The notes under the pieces: generated by a model
Databases searched by the model: none
The model's input: only the letters and a program-made list of their open reading frames with translations
What the model was told of the DNA's origin: nothing
Assembly: GCA_029817715.1 (NCBI GenBank)
Contig: JARUPY010000538.1
Coordinates: 4,774,001 to 4,838,000 of the forward strand
Direction of reading: 5' to 3'
DNA: 64,000 nt
From: Melastoma dodecandrum
Lineage: Eukaryota; Streptophyta; Magnoliopsida; Myrtales; Melastomataceae
Shown here: positions 24,460 to 33,649 of the stretch, piece after piece
How positions within the stretch are numbered: the first letter of the stretch is position 1
Layout of the letters: the number at the start of each line of letters is the position of its first letter
Program-made: the position numbers and the translations under genes

Positions 24460-24837
24460 TTACATAGAATTCCAATACAGAAAGTTCTTAGAATACCAAA
24501 CAAGATAAGCTCTATATTGGACATGGTCTTTTAGTTTTTTCCAGGCTCGGGCGTATCTTCCTTCATAAGGGGTAATAAACCAGTCTTTATCTGGGTTATC
24601 GCAGAGTTCATATTCAAGGAAGACATTGACTTGCTTCAAGATGGTTTTCTGGACTTTAGCTTCTATGTACTGAGTTAACCATCTAATATGATATCCTAGA
24701 CGCTTAAGGAGTTTAGGGGATCTCCACATTGGTTCTTCAAAACGTCTACGGTGAATGGTGATATGGAAGTGACTGTGCATCCACCAGTTTAAGGGAAAAC
24801 GAGGTTTACAGAGGCAATGTCTCCTAGGAGGTCTCAT
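24460..24837 (-). CDS. Small ORF in the viral leader, function unknown
   Basis: A 125-codon frame on the same strand as the polyprotein, lying between the viral TATA box (25376-25383) and the terminal repeat. It would therefore be in the 5' part of the viral transcript if the genome were circular. The product is unusually rich in Trp (about 8), Tyr, Arg and His, basic in its first third (RPPRRH, IHRRRFEE) and has no signal peptide or membrane segment. I do not recognise it. Caulimovirid leaders often carry short ORFs without a product, so it may not be translated; its length and amino-acid bias are the reasons to list it. Confidence 0.4.
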   Translation of the reverse strand: MRPPRRHCLCKPRFPLNWWMHSHFHITIHRRRFEEPMWRSPKLLKRLGYHIRWLTQYIEAKVQKTILKQVNVFLEYELCDNPDKDWFITPYEGRYARAWKKLKDHVQYRAYLVWYSKNFLYWNSM

Positions 24838-25333
24838 CCTTCACCTGCTATCAATTTCAAGCCTTGGCCGAACGCCCTCCTGGCTAAGTGGCACTTACTG
24901 GCGAAGTAGATAGCCTTACGGACCCTCAGAGAGATTACTTCAAAGAGACAATATGCTGTCTGTAAACAACACTTTCATACCTTAAATGGTAGAATGAATA
25001 GTCAAGAGAGTAAAGAAGAATTCACCGGGATCAGCAAAATGTAAAGAGGATTACTGGTGAGACAAAGTATATCAAGAGAGTGAACAAGAACCTGGATCTG
25101 GAAACAAGAGTGACAGGATAAACATAAACACAAATACTCGATGTACACAGAATAAAAGAGACATAAACTGAAAGTTTTGGTTTTTCTGGGTTTTCTAATT
25201 TTTTTGGGTTTATCGAAGGTAGAGAGTTTTGGTGAGAGATCTAGGTGATCCTACTGCCTGCCCTGGTTATTACCCTAAAGGTGTTTAGAAAGCCATGGAT
25301 GTGGTGCTCGAGAGGTTTTTCTGTAAGATTTTT

Positions 25334-25339
25334 TTTATT
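25334..25339 (-). terminator. Viral AATAAA polyadenylation signal
   Basis: AATAAA on the minus strand, about 37 bases downstream of the TATA box and thus about 5-10 bases after the expected transcription start. This position is consistent with a terminally redundant pararetroviral RNA, in which the signal is passed once near the 5' end and used on the second pass. Confidence 0.6.
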
Positions 25340-25375
25340 GCTCGAGACTTGTCTTTCAATGTTACAAGAGATAGC

Positions 25376-25383
25376 TATTTATA
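25376..25383 (-). promoter_or_regulatory. Viral TATA box
   Basis: TATAAATA on the minus strand (context CAGCTATAAATAGCT), about 150 bases past the polyprotein stop codon. This is where caulimovirids keep the promoter for their full-length RNA. Predicted start about 25345-25350. Confidence 0.7.
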
Positions 25384-25533
25384 GCTGAAACTAGAAAATA
25401 AAACTAGGTGGAGGGTTGTCCACGTTACACTTAATTTTTTAGTGTTCTGGTGAGCTGGAAGATTCGATCTTATCTTCTTGAGCTGTAAAGAGATTTGATC
25501 TTATCTTCTTGTCCTTTTTTCCTGTGGGGAGCA

Positions 25534-28500
25534 CTAGTGAGTTTTTGGCTTCTTTCCATGTGGGTCCTTATCTTTGTCTTTTGGAAGCCGTTTGGGTCTT
25601 GTTGATGGACCTGGTGAGTGATCTGGGCCTTGTGACGATCCTGGGCCTGTTAGATCCATACTGTGGAGTATGTCTTCTGCAACTGCATCCCAATCAGTTT
25701 GGACCTGGGAGAAAGTATGTAGGGCCATTGAGAGGTTCCAAACATGAGTCATATTCATTCGTAGAATTCTTTGGGCCAAAAGGTCTTCATCTGTAGGCCA
25801 AGTGTACGTGTTCAGTATACAGAGTCTTTCAGTGAGACATTGTCTGTTGTAGGCTGCATCTTGGTGCTCAGGAGTGACTGGATGGTATGATGGTGGAACG
25901 ACATGTGGTAGCTGGACTGTTAGATCTTCAAATTCTCCATAATGCAAAGCAATTGAGTTAGGGAGACATGAGAATTCATCAACAGTGTTAATAGAAACCA
26001 ATGAATGTGCTTCTTCACTATAATGCCATCTCCTGCAAAACAGAAAGATAGAGTTAGCTGTAATCCCGGGCCACTTCTGGTAGCGATATGCATGTTCCTC
26101 GAACCATATCCTCCATTGTACCAAGGGTGCAAACCATGATAGCACCTCCGCCAAATAAGCATGTGGATGTTGGTGTGGAGAGTAGACAAATAGATCTCCA
26201 AAGCTGTCGAGATAATGAAGCATCTCTGCTGCCGGGAATTCCATCGCAATGGTGTGGGAATGGAAGAAGTACCACAGAAACCATTTTAAATCCTTTGGGA
26301 ATACTTCCTCTGGTCGGATAGGAAAGAGATGTAGAAATGGATACGTAGGATGTAATCCTTCAATTGGAAAGAACATCTGTCCGTGCTTTTGGAAGATTTG
26401 TTCCAAGTAATATTGCATTCTTGGGTATGGTTGAGCAAGTATCTCCTGAGCATAGTCAAATCTGAACAATTCATTCCACTTATGAATTTCAGGGGGCATG
26501 GAAGTAGCTTGATTTCTTCGAGGCTTGGCTTGGATGTGAGTGGTGAACATAGCCTGTAGCTTGGGGTGTTCTAACAGCATAGGGTTAGCTGTATCAAATG
26601 GTCTTGTCAAGAAATCAGCAACCACGTTAGATTTACCTCTGATATGCTTGACTGTAAATGAATATTGAGAGAACCACTCTGACAGTCTTAATAGTTGAGC
26701 ACTGGGTACAATCTTTGTGTTGAAATTCATCATTGAGCTGAATGATTTGAAGTCTGTTTCCACTAGGAAACGGTGTCCGGCTAGGTGGAACTCGAACTTC
26801 TTGATGCCGTATTTGACTGCCAATATTTCCTTGATGGACGAATGATAATGCTGTTCAGCATGGCTGAACTTTCCCGATTTGTATGCGCAAACCTTTCTTT
26901 GTCCTTCCTTTTCTTCTAGCAGTATTGCCGCCCAAAATTCATTACTTGCATCTGTCTGGAGGACCCTAAGTCCATCAGAAGGAATTTGGAGTGGGGGTAG
27001 AGTCTGCAACTTGGTCTTTAGGACCTTGACTGCTTCGGTTTGAGCATCATTCCAAGGTAGTGCATTCTTCTTTAGATGTTTCTCTAGCTGACTGGTATGC
27101 TGGCTAATTCCTGGGACAAAATCTCTTAAATAATTTACTATACCCAGAAATTGTTGTACCTGTTTGACCGTTAGGTGGGAGTCTGGGAACTTTAGAAGTT
27201 CCTGTGCAATATGCGGTCCTGGGTAGTATTGTCCATCTGCCAGTCTCATTCCTAAAAAGTCAATCGTAGTGGTACAGAGGTGTACCTTCTTCTCTGCAAG
27301 CATAATTCCATACTGGCTTAAGAGTTGTGCAAACTCCTTCAGCAAAGCTTCATGAGAGGTTAAATCACTACTAAATAGCAGTATATCATCTATATAAATG
27401 AGAGCAGAGGACTGGAGGGATCCAAAAATGTGAGTCATTGTTTTTTGAAAGAGCGAGGGGGCAGTCTTCAATCCAAATGGTAAGACTGTCCATTGGTAAT
27501 GACCATTGGGAATGCAAAACGCTGTTTTCCATCTGTCTTCGGGCTTTATTCCAATCTGCCAAAAACCACTCTTAAGGTCAAACTTTGAGAATACCTTGGC
27601 TTTGGCTAAGGATGAGAACAAGGCTGTCTTGTTTGGAAGAGGAAAGCTGATGTCCAATAGGAAATGGTTTAATGGCTGGTAGTTGATCACCATTCTCTTC
27701 TTTCCTCGAGCTTGTTCTGAACGTTTATTAACATAGAAGGCCTGGCATGCCCAGGGCGAGGTTGATCTTTCTATCAATCCTTGTTTTCTGAGTTCTTCAC
27801 ACTCGTTATAGATGTCTACAGCATCTTCAGGGTTCATTCCTGGATGGCTTGCTTTTGTAGGGGTGACATCTTCATTCTGTTTGAATGGTAGGCTGACGAA
27901 GAACTGTGGATTTTTCCATAACGGATTTGGGCATTTGGTTAAGAACTCCTGATGGTTATTTGCAAACATGGGTTTGAAGAGTTCTTTGATCCGCTCAGCT
28001 GGCTGTATTGAATAAATCCTTTCTTGTTGGACAAATGGTTTGAAGCTCGATTTGAAACGTAATCCTGTGGGTAGCAATCTCAAGCTTGGGATTTTGTGCA
28101 ACAAGTCCCATCCTAGGACAAGATCTTTCCCTGGGAGGTTAGTGGCAACAATAGCAGAGTTGATGGTGCAAGTAGGGAAAATCATTATACTGATGGTCTT
28201 TGTCCTGAGGTAGGTCGAGAAGGTTTTATTGGAAGCTGCCTTGTAGGTATTTACTTCTGGGACTAAGAAGTCTGGTGGAATCATGGCAGGGTTAATCAGG
28301 CTTTCTGCAGCTCCTGTATCAATGAAAGCAATTGCCTGGATTGGACGGTGATACTTGGATAGGTAAATTTGTACCTTAATATGAGGAGAAACCCTTGTAG
28401 TAGCAATGAATGGTGGAGCTGATGAGGTTTCTTCCTTTTCTATTGGGATTTCTTGTTTGGTACTAGATTCTTCAATAGGTGAATCTTTCTGTCCGGTGGC

Positions 28501-31500
28501 GGATTCACAGGAGGGTAGTGATCTTGTATAAATGGAGGGAATTTTGTCCCTGGAACTGGGAGGATGCCGGGAGATGGTGGTAAAAGTGTAAATCTCCTGG
28601 TAATCAGAATCTTCTGTATGATAGGCTGAGTCATGTTGGTCTTCAAGACAGCATACAGTTGGCTCATCATCTAAAGAGAAGATTGATTCTACATCTGCAT
28701 CTTGCAATGTTACGCCTGTGAGAGCTTCTAGTTGTGCTACGAATTTCTTTTGGCTCTGCGGGCATTCCTTCGCATAATGTCCCCTTTTTCCGCAGACATA
28801 ACACTTGGAGGATTTAATCCTTGTAGAAGTTTTACTTTTGAATCTCAAGAATCTTTTTCTTTTTTGAGGAGCAAACCTGACTGGATATTTCTTTGCCTGT
28901 TTTTTGCTGTATCTCTCAGGTTTTGTGTTGTAACGCTTGAGGTTCCGGTTCTTCTTTTTATATTTCCTTGAGCAATCACATGATTCTTTCTTGCACTTGG
29001 TCATGTACTTTGGGGGCCTGCAAGCAATGTCAAGTTTTCTGTCATGCTTTAGGAAAGTTCGAATTACCTCTTTCCGTTGGCAGAGCTCGTTGACAGCAAA
29101 ATGTACTGCCTGTACAATCTGTCCCATGGTTAGGTCCATGACTCGGAGATTCTTGGCTGCTAGTTCCTTTTCAACTAGAGAAGATATATCTTCCAATACA
29201 GATGATAGGAAGACTGGCTTCAATGCACTGTCTGCTCCAAGATTTAGGAATAAGTGGATCATTCGTTTGAAGTGCCTATTTATCTCCTTTTTATTGTAGG
29301 AGCAACATTTTCGTTTGAAGAATTCTCTCCGCATATCATCCATCTGGTTATCTGGATTTCCTATAAAATGGGCATGAACATGACTTAGAAATTCTTGGAA
29401 CTGGAGGCTTAACAGCTGAATCTGTGTTGGTTCTGGGATAAGATCCCACCAAGTCTTTAAAATTCCTGTAAACCTGGTAGTCAGTTCTGACAATATATCA
29501 ATTGTAGAGAAAACTGTTAGTCTCTTGGTTAAGCACCAAGAGTGAAATTCTTTCAATCTATCTTCCCATTTATCCCATCTGAGATCATCTAGGGTAAATC
29601 GTGGAGTATGCTTATCTCCAGGATTGGGATTTTGTCTTTGTCTATCCTCGGTCTGATCAGACAGATCTTCATCTTCTGGCTCATATACTTCTGGTTCTCT
29701 ATCCGCCATTAGTATGGGAGGTAGCTCGTCTTGGAAAGGGTCCGAGGGAGAGCTTGAAAAAGTACTACTTGTACTGGATGAAGTATCTTCTGCACTGGAT
29801 AAAGTACATTTAGTCATGAAAACTTGAGGGGAGTATTCATTCACCTGATCCGAGGTTGTATCCTCATAGCCATCAGAATCTGTGTAGTTTTCAGAAGGGG
29901 ATGTTTCTGAATCTGTTGTCATGACTGGTATGGACCTTTCTTTGATAAACAACTGTTGTTTGGGCAGAGGTTGACTTGGAGAACTTGTGGAGCTTGAATG
30001 GCTTGGTTGTCGCTTCTTTTGCGTAGTTGCTGAACTAGCAACCTTTCTTTTCCCTTCCTTTATCTCCTTTTTCCTTTGTTCCTCCTTCTGTTGTTTTTTG
30101 GCAATGTCCCTGAGTTCTGCGACATCACGTTTTGTTGATGGTGCAAAAAGGTTGTATCCTCTTGCATGTTCCTGCAGAGGTGAGTAAAAAGAATGCCTCC
30201 TAAAACCAAAAGGGTCTGGTGGTTGGTTTTGGAAAGTAGGGGATGTTCGTTCTTCTATGGCCTTGATCTTCCTTTTGAGCTTGATGATTTCTTCATCTGG
30301 ATCTGCTTGAAAATAGGAAGGATATTTCCCTTGAAGGAAATTGTCTAGGCTTTTCTGTAAGACTCGCAGAACCTCATGCATTCGTTCATTATCATTATCT
30401 ACTCTTTCGTAGAGAAGTTCATGGTGTTCATCCAGTTTTTCATGAAGGGTCTTCTCGGCTGTAAGAAAATGGTTCTGAAAGGAGTCGATCTTGTGATGGA
30501 TGCTACGTAGGGCCTCATTTTGCTTCAATGCATTCTGACTTTGCCAATTCAAAACTGTTTCGGCCATACTGTTTTCCGTTGGTCTTCCAGCCTGATCTCG
30601 GGCTGTTGGTACTGGAATTTTGGCCATATACTTCACATTGTCAACCGTATGTTCTTCAGTGGGTGGAAAAGTATAGTGATGGGGGTCTGGTCTCATCATC
30701 ATTATCATTGGAGAACTTTGAAGAGTACTGTCTTTATTTTCTTGAGAGCAGTGTCCAGAACACTGATTGTATCTTGGGGGTGCAGCTGATGATCCTTTTT
30801 CTGTTAAGATGAGTGGGAGAATTGGTTCCTCAGGGTGTTTCTTCTGCCACTTCAAGATTGGTTTATAACATGGGAGGATCTTTTGGGATTGCTTGCTTGG
30901 AAGTTTCTTCCTCCATACTAGTTCTGAAGATGGAGTAGTTGGTTTGTCTTGATTATCCCATCCTGTAGGGATAATTGGGCCTTTGTTTGGACTAGTGGAT
31001 GGAATGCTATAATCAACTATGTAGTCAAACTTTCCAGAGGGCTGTCCAAGTAGTCCTGGTCTTTCCAACTTCCTCATCGGTTTGGTGCAAAGGTCCTCCT
31101 CATCATTATCATCATCGGAGTCAGGAGTAGGAAGATATTTTCTCTTGCTGCAGTATCTTCGTTTTCTTTGTTTACCTTCAATTTCTTCAGGCTGGTCACA
31201 GTCACAGTTTGGGTCGCACCGGGCATCATCCCAGAAGCAATGACCAGAATTCTTATCCTTGAAGAAATAGGAAGGGTTCCCTTGTCCGTCAAAAGAATGG
31301 ATGATCTTATTGAGCGAATCTGGCTTCTTCTCCCTAGGGACGGGCTGTACCATAAACATACTTGGGAAAAGTAGTGATGTAGGAGATTCCTTATCCTTGG
31401 GTCTATCAAACTTAATGGTGACTGAACCATCCTTGTCCCTGATGAATGTGGAGGTGGTAGACTGTATGGGAGCAACTGGTTCTGCGCGCTTTTTTATCTG

Positions 31501-32310
31501 TTCATAGTCTGTGACCCATTTTTCCGGGAGCAGTTTTATCAATTCTGTTCGCGGTATCTGTCTTGGAACATGGACACAGGTAGGAGTCCTGTTATTGACG
31601 TAATCAGCTGTGATCAGCAGGGCTTCCTCTGATGATTCATGTAGCTTCAGGTCCAAGGCATGGTTTTGCACTCTATATGCCATTTGGTAGTGCAGAGTTG
31701 CCTCGATGGAGTCTGAAACAATGGGTGCTCCACAAATTTGGATCTGGACCTGTAATGCTTGCTGAATCTTGTCATCCCTAAGAGACATGCAGAAGTTAGG
31801 GTAAAGAGTAACAAATACAGTTCCTGCATTTAAAGTTGTCTCAATTGTCCCAATAACCGCATGCTGATATTCTAAGTATCTAGTGTCCAATAGGGCCATT
31901 CGTGCAGTAACGGGCAGTCCTTTTCGTCCATGGTAAGTTAGGGCAAGTCTGATTGCTCCGAAATGGAGATGCGTATATCCTTTCCGTATCCATGCGTCCA
32001 GAAATTCAATGGGCCATTGTAGAGTCACAAACTGTTCTCTTTGGGTTCCCATGATGGGATGTTGGTTGAATTTACTGGTCTGGACATATTCAAGGACCGA
32101 AGAGGCCGGTTGTCTGATTAAAGTCCGAATGCTTCTTATTGGGCCTGTCAAGGGCTTAGTATATGCAGCATATGGATTAAGCAAAGGAAGCTTAGTACTA
32201 GCAACCTGGTTTTCATCACAGTCTTTATGGGTAATCTCATAAAGTGATTCTATACTAGAAGCAGATCTTCTTGAGGACGAGCTGAGGTCAAGGGTTATGG
32301 GGCTATCCAT
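25534..32310 (-). CDS. Pararetroviral polyprotein, uninterrupted 2258-codon ORF
   Basis: One frame without a stop encodes, in order: a 30K-type cell-to-cell movement protein (residues ~50-300); a low-complexity linker; a helical coiled-coil-like segment (~600-680, IDSFQNHFLTAEKTLHEKL); a Ser/Glu-rich spacer; a coat-protein-like domain (~900-1130) followed by a basic stretch; a CCHC zinc knuckle (KCYVCGKRGHYAKEC, from 1170); an aspartic protease (DTGA at 1331); reverse transcriptase (YIDD at 1639-1642, with DLKSGFWQI upstream); RNase H (TDAS, Asp1787, to ~1905). The last ~350 residues (1910-2258) have no domain I recognise and end in a Pro/Lys-rich basic tail. Catalytic residues named are all present. 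There is no integrase. An open frame this long implies that the insertion is young or that the copy has been maintained. Confidence 0.93.
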   Translation of the reverse strand: MDSPITLDLSSSSRRSASSIESLYEITHKDCDENQVASTKLPLLNPYAAYTKPLTGPIRSIRTLIRQPASSVLEYVQTSKFNQHPIMGTQREQFVTLQWPIEFLDAWIRKGYTHLHFGAIRLALTYHGRKGLPVTARMALLDTRYLEYQHAVIGTIETTLNAGTVFVTLYPNFCMSLRDDKIQQALQVQIQICGAPIVSDSIEATLHYQMAYRVQNHALDLKLHESSEEALLITADYVNNRTPTCVHVPRQIPRTELIKLLPEKWVTDYEQIKKRAEPVAPIQSTTSTFIRDKDGSVTIKFDRPKDKESPTSLLFPSMFMVQPVPREKKPDSLNKIIHSFDGQGNPSYFFKDKNSGHCFWDDARCDPNCDCDQPEEIEGKQRKRRYCSKRKYLPTPDSDDDNDEEDLCTKPMRKLERPGLLGQPSGKFDYIVDYSIPSTSPNKGPIIPTGWDNQDKPTTPSSELVWRKKLPSKQSQKILPCYKPILKWQKKHPEEPILPLILTEKGSSAAPPRYNQCSGHCSQENKDSTLQSSPMIMMMRPDPHHYTFPPTEEHTVDNVKYMAKIPVPTARDQAGRPTENSMAETVLNWQSQNALKQNEALRSIHHKIDSFQNHFLTAEKTLHEKLDEHHELLYERVDNDNERMHEVLRVLQKSLDNFLQGKYPSYFQADPDEEIIKLKRKIKAIEERTSPTFQNQPPDPFGFRRHSFYSPLQEHARGYNLFAPSTKRDVAELRDIAKKQQKEEQRKKEIKEGKRKVASSATTQKKRQPSHSSSTSSPSQPLPKQQLFIKERSIPVMTTDSETSPSENYTDSDGYEDTTSDQVNEYSPQVFMTKCTLSSAEDTSSSTSSTFSSSPSDPFQDELPPILMADREPEVYEPEDEDLSDQTEDRQRQNPNPGDKHTPRFTLDDLRWDKWEDRLKEFHSWCLTKRLTVFSTIDILSELTTRFTGILKTWWDLIPEPTQIQLLSLQFQEFLSHVHAHFIGNPDNQMDDMRREFFKRKCCSYNKKEINRHFKRMIHLFLNLGADSALKPVFLSSVLEDISSLVEKELAAKNLRVMDLTMGQIVQAVHFAVNELCQRKEVIRTFLKHDRKLDIACRPPKYMTKCKKESCDCSRKYKKKNRNLKRYNTKPERYSKKQAKKYPVRFAPQKRKRFLRFKSKTSTRIKSSKCYVCGKRGHYAKECPQSQKKFVAQLEALTGVTLQDADVESIFSLDDEPTVCCLEDQHDSAYHTEDSDYQEIYTFTTISRHPPSSRDKIPSIYTRSLPSCESATGQKDSPIEESSTKQEIPIEKEETSSAPPFIATTRVSPHIKVQIYLSKYHRPIQAIAFIDTGAAESLINPAMIPPDFLVPEVNTYKAASNKTFSTYLRTKTISIMIFPTCTINSAIVATNLPGKDLVLGWDLLHKIPSLRLLPTGLRFKSSFKPFVQQERIYSIQPAERIKELFKPMFANNHQEFLTKCPNPLWKNPQFFVSLPFKQNEDVTPTKASHPGMNPEDAVDIYNECEELRKQGLIERSTSPWACQAFYVNKRSEQARGKKRMVINYQPLNHFLLDISFPLPNKTALFSSLAKAKVFSKFDLKSGFWQIGIKPEDRWKTAFCIPNGHYQWTVLPFGLKTAPSLFQKTMTHIFGSLQSSALIYIDDILLFSSDLTSHEALLKEFAQLLSQYGIMLAEKKVHLCTTTIDFLGMRLADGQYYPGPHIAQELLKFPDSHLTVKQVQQFLGIVNYLRDFVPGISQHTSQLEKHLKKNALPWNDAQTEAVKVLKTKLQTLPPLQIPSDGLRVLQTDASNEFWAAILLEEKEGQRKVCAYKSGKFSHAEQHYHSSIKEILAVKYGIKKFEFHLAGHRFLVETDFKSFSSMMNFNTKIVPSAQLLRLSEWFSQYSFTVKHIRGKSNVVADFLTRPFDTANPMLLEHPKLQAMFTTHIQAKPRRNQATSMPPEIHKWNELFRFDYAQEILAQPYPRMQYYLEQIFQKHGQMFFPIEGLHPTYPFLHLFPIRPEEVFPKDLKWFLWYFFHSHTIAMEFPAAEMLHYLDSFGDLFVYSPHQHPHAYLAEVLSWFAPLVQWRIWFEEHAYRYQKWPGITANSIFLFCRRWHYSEEAHSLVSINTVDEFSCLPNSIALHYGEFEDLTVQLPHVVPPSYHPVTPEHQDAAYNRQCLTERLCILNTYTWPTDEDLLAQRILRMNMTHVWNLSMALHTFSQVQTDWDAVAEDILHSMDLTGPGSSQGPDHSPGPSTRPKRLPKDKDKDPHGKKPKTH

Positions 32311-32349
32311 GGTGGTAAGGCAGGGTAATAACGTCAGGCAGGAGTAAGG

Positions 32350-32373
32350 ATCTCTATCTCTCTCTCTCTCTGA
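32350..32373. repeat. CT/AG microsatellite in the viral leader
   Basis: TCTCTATCTCTCTCTCTCTC run, purine-rich on the viral coding strand, between the primer site and the polyprotein ATG. A length-variable tract. Confidence 0.7.
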
Positions 32374-32418
32374 AAAGAAGAAGAAAACGAAGGGAAGAGT
32401 ATGTGCTCAGTCTTGTAC

Positions 32419-32432
32419 GGGCTCTGATACCA
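32419..32432 (-). other. Initiator tRNA-Met primer-binding site
   Basis: The minus strand reads TGGTATCAGAGCCC, matching the complement of the plant initiator tRNA-Met 3' end, the usual minus-strand primer of caulimovirids and many plant retroelements. It starts four bases after the terminal repeat and lies ~109 bases before the polyprotein ATG. Confidence 0.9.
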
Positions 32433-32436
32433 AGGA

Positions 32437-32473
32437 TACTGCTGACCAGATACAACTTATACTTCATTAAACA
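32437..32473 (-). repeat. Right 37 bp terminal repeat of the pararetrovirus
   Basis: Same 37 bases as 24320-24356. In viral reading direction it precedes the primer site directly, as a very short LTR-like redundancy would. Confidence 0.9.
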
Positions 32474-32502
32474 AGCCAAGCCTCGAAGAAATCAAGCTAC
32501 TT
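32472..32502. repeat. Flipped 31 bp fragment of the polyprotein gene at the right end
   Basis: Bases 32472-32502 (beginning CAAGCCAAGCCTCGAAGAAA) are the exact inverse complement of 26502-26532, which lies inside the region coding for the segment after RNase H. It is attached to the outside of the right terminal repeat. Confidence 0.9.
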
Positions 32503-32689
32503 AAAGTCAAAAAAGTCAAATATTTGATTTACTGATTATTTGGCGTGACTTGTTTAACTATCCAACTTGGGTAATTTAAGACGTGATCTTCCCAAGTCGC
32601 GAAAGAAAAATCCTACATCGCACAATTTCCCCGCTGTCATCACGGGCTACGAGTGGCTACGAATGGCCTTTTCATGTATTGGAGTAAAA

Positions 32690-33148
32690 CTCGGGCTTTG
32701 CTTCTTAGCAACGTTGTTTCGTAAAATATTTTGTGAAACAGGTTGTTCAAATTTAAAATACGTCAATTAATGTCAATGAACCTGAGTTTCAAACTCGGAG
32801 TTCGTTTTACGAAGAACTCTGAGTTAGTTCAAGTATTTTTCGATGAACTCTGAGTTTAAATTCAGAGTTCATAGGCAGTAGGCGCGGACACATGAACTCG
32901 GAGTTCGTTTTACAAAGAACTCCGAGTTAGTTCAAGTATTCTCCAATGAACTCTGAGTTTAAATTCAGAGTTCATGGGCAATGGATACGGACACATGAAC
33001 TCTGAGTTGGGCAGTGATTCAGAGTTTCATATCTACCTGACAAAAGTGAATGTTTTTGTGATTTTTTCTAAGTCCTAAGAAATCTAAGTTTTAAACTCAG
33101 ATTTTGGCTGAGAGGGACCGAACTCTGAGTTTCAAACTTAGATTTCTA
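32690..33148. repeat. Left terminal inverted repeat of the Mutator-like element
   Basis: Contains a series of palindromes with the core GAACTCTGAGTTT..AAACTCAGAGTTC at ~32780-32870, 32893-32975, 32997-33030 and 33080-33150. The left arm is longer than the right because a ~100 bp block is tandemly duplicated (32815-32885 and 32930-33000). Confidence 0.85.
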
Positions 33149-33149
33149 T

Positions 33150-33450
33150 GGTCCTGCAACCCAAATCACTTGCGTGCCCTAAATTGGGCGTGTGGCCCCT
33201 AAACCGTCTGTCGTCCGTCATCGTCTCCCTCCCTCCCTTCTCGTCTGTTGTCTCCCGTCCTTCGTCTCCTCTCGCGGTCTCTCTGCCCGCCATCTCCCGC
33301 CGTCGTCCGTTCGCGCGTCATCTCCCGCCGTCGTCCCTTGGCTCGTCGTCTCCCGCCGCCGTCCGTCCGCCCATCGTCTCATCTTGCAGTCCTCCTGCGT
33401 CCCGTTCGTCGTCTGCCCCCGTCTCCTCCCGCTCCTAGTTGTCATTATTT
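33150..33450. other. Pyrimidine-rich leader of the Mutator-like element
   Basis: Tract of CCGTCGTC, CTCCC and TCTCCCGCC repeats. Open frames exist in all three plus frames, which is the mark of low-complexity sequence and not of a gene. The second Mutator-like element has the matching purine-rich tract on the plus strand at 57440-57650. Confidence 0.6.
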
Positions 33451-33649
33451 TCAGGAGCAAGTAAGTAAGCATACGTATTAGTTTTTAATGTTTGTAGATT
33501 ATTATTGCGAAATCGGTTAGCTTTAGGTGTTTTCTTATAATAATTGTAGAAATTTAGGAAAATTCAATGTGGGAATTCTGAATTTCTTAATTTATGTGAT
33601 AATTTGTTGCAATTAGTGTTTCCGATGTTCATGGGAAGACGACAATGTC

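Larger units (their letters stand above)
24215..32502 (-). mobile_element. Endogenous pararetrovirus (Caulimoviridae, petuvirus-like)
   Basis: An integrated copy of a plant double-stranded DNA virus that replicates by reverse transcription. The main body (24320-32473, 8154 bp) has 37 bp direct repeats at its ends. On the minus strand it carries a tRNA-Met primer site, one long polyprotein ORF (32310-25534), a TATA box and AATAAA after the ORF, and a ~1 kb leader-like tail. Beyond the repeats, small viral pieces in altered order or orientation are attached: 24215-24319 on the left and 32474-32502 on the right. No integrase domain was seen and no target duplication was found, as expected for a pararetrovirus joined to the genome by repair. 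The order movement protein, coat protein, protease, reverse transcriptase, RNase H on one polyprotein matches petuviruses; exact genus is inference. Confidence 0.9.

Noticed and set aside
24320..32473. LTR retrotransposon (Ty3/gypsy) interpretation of the long polyprotein element
   Set aside because: No integrase, an N-terminal movement protein, terminal repeats of only 37 bp without promoter or polypurine tract, and no target duplication; all favour a pararetrovirus.
33148..33481. Ser/Pro/Arg-rich ORFs in all plus frames
   Set aside because: Low-complexity pyrimidine tract open in several frames at once; it is a leader tract of the Mutator-like element.
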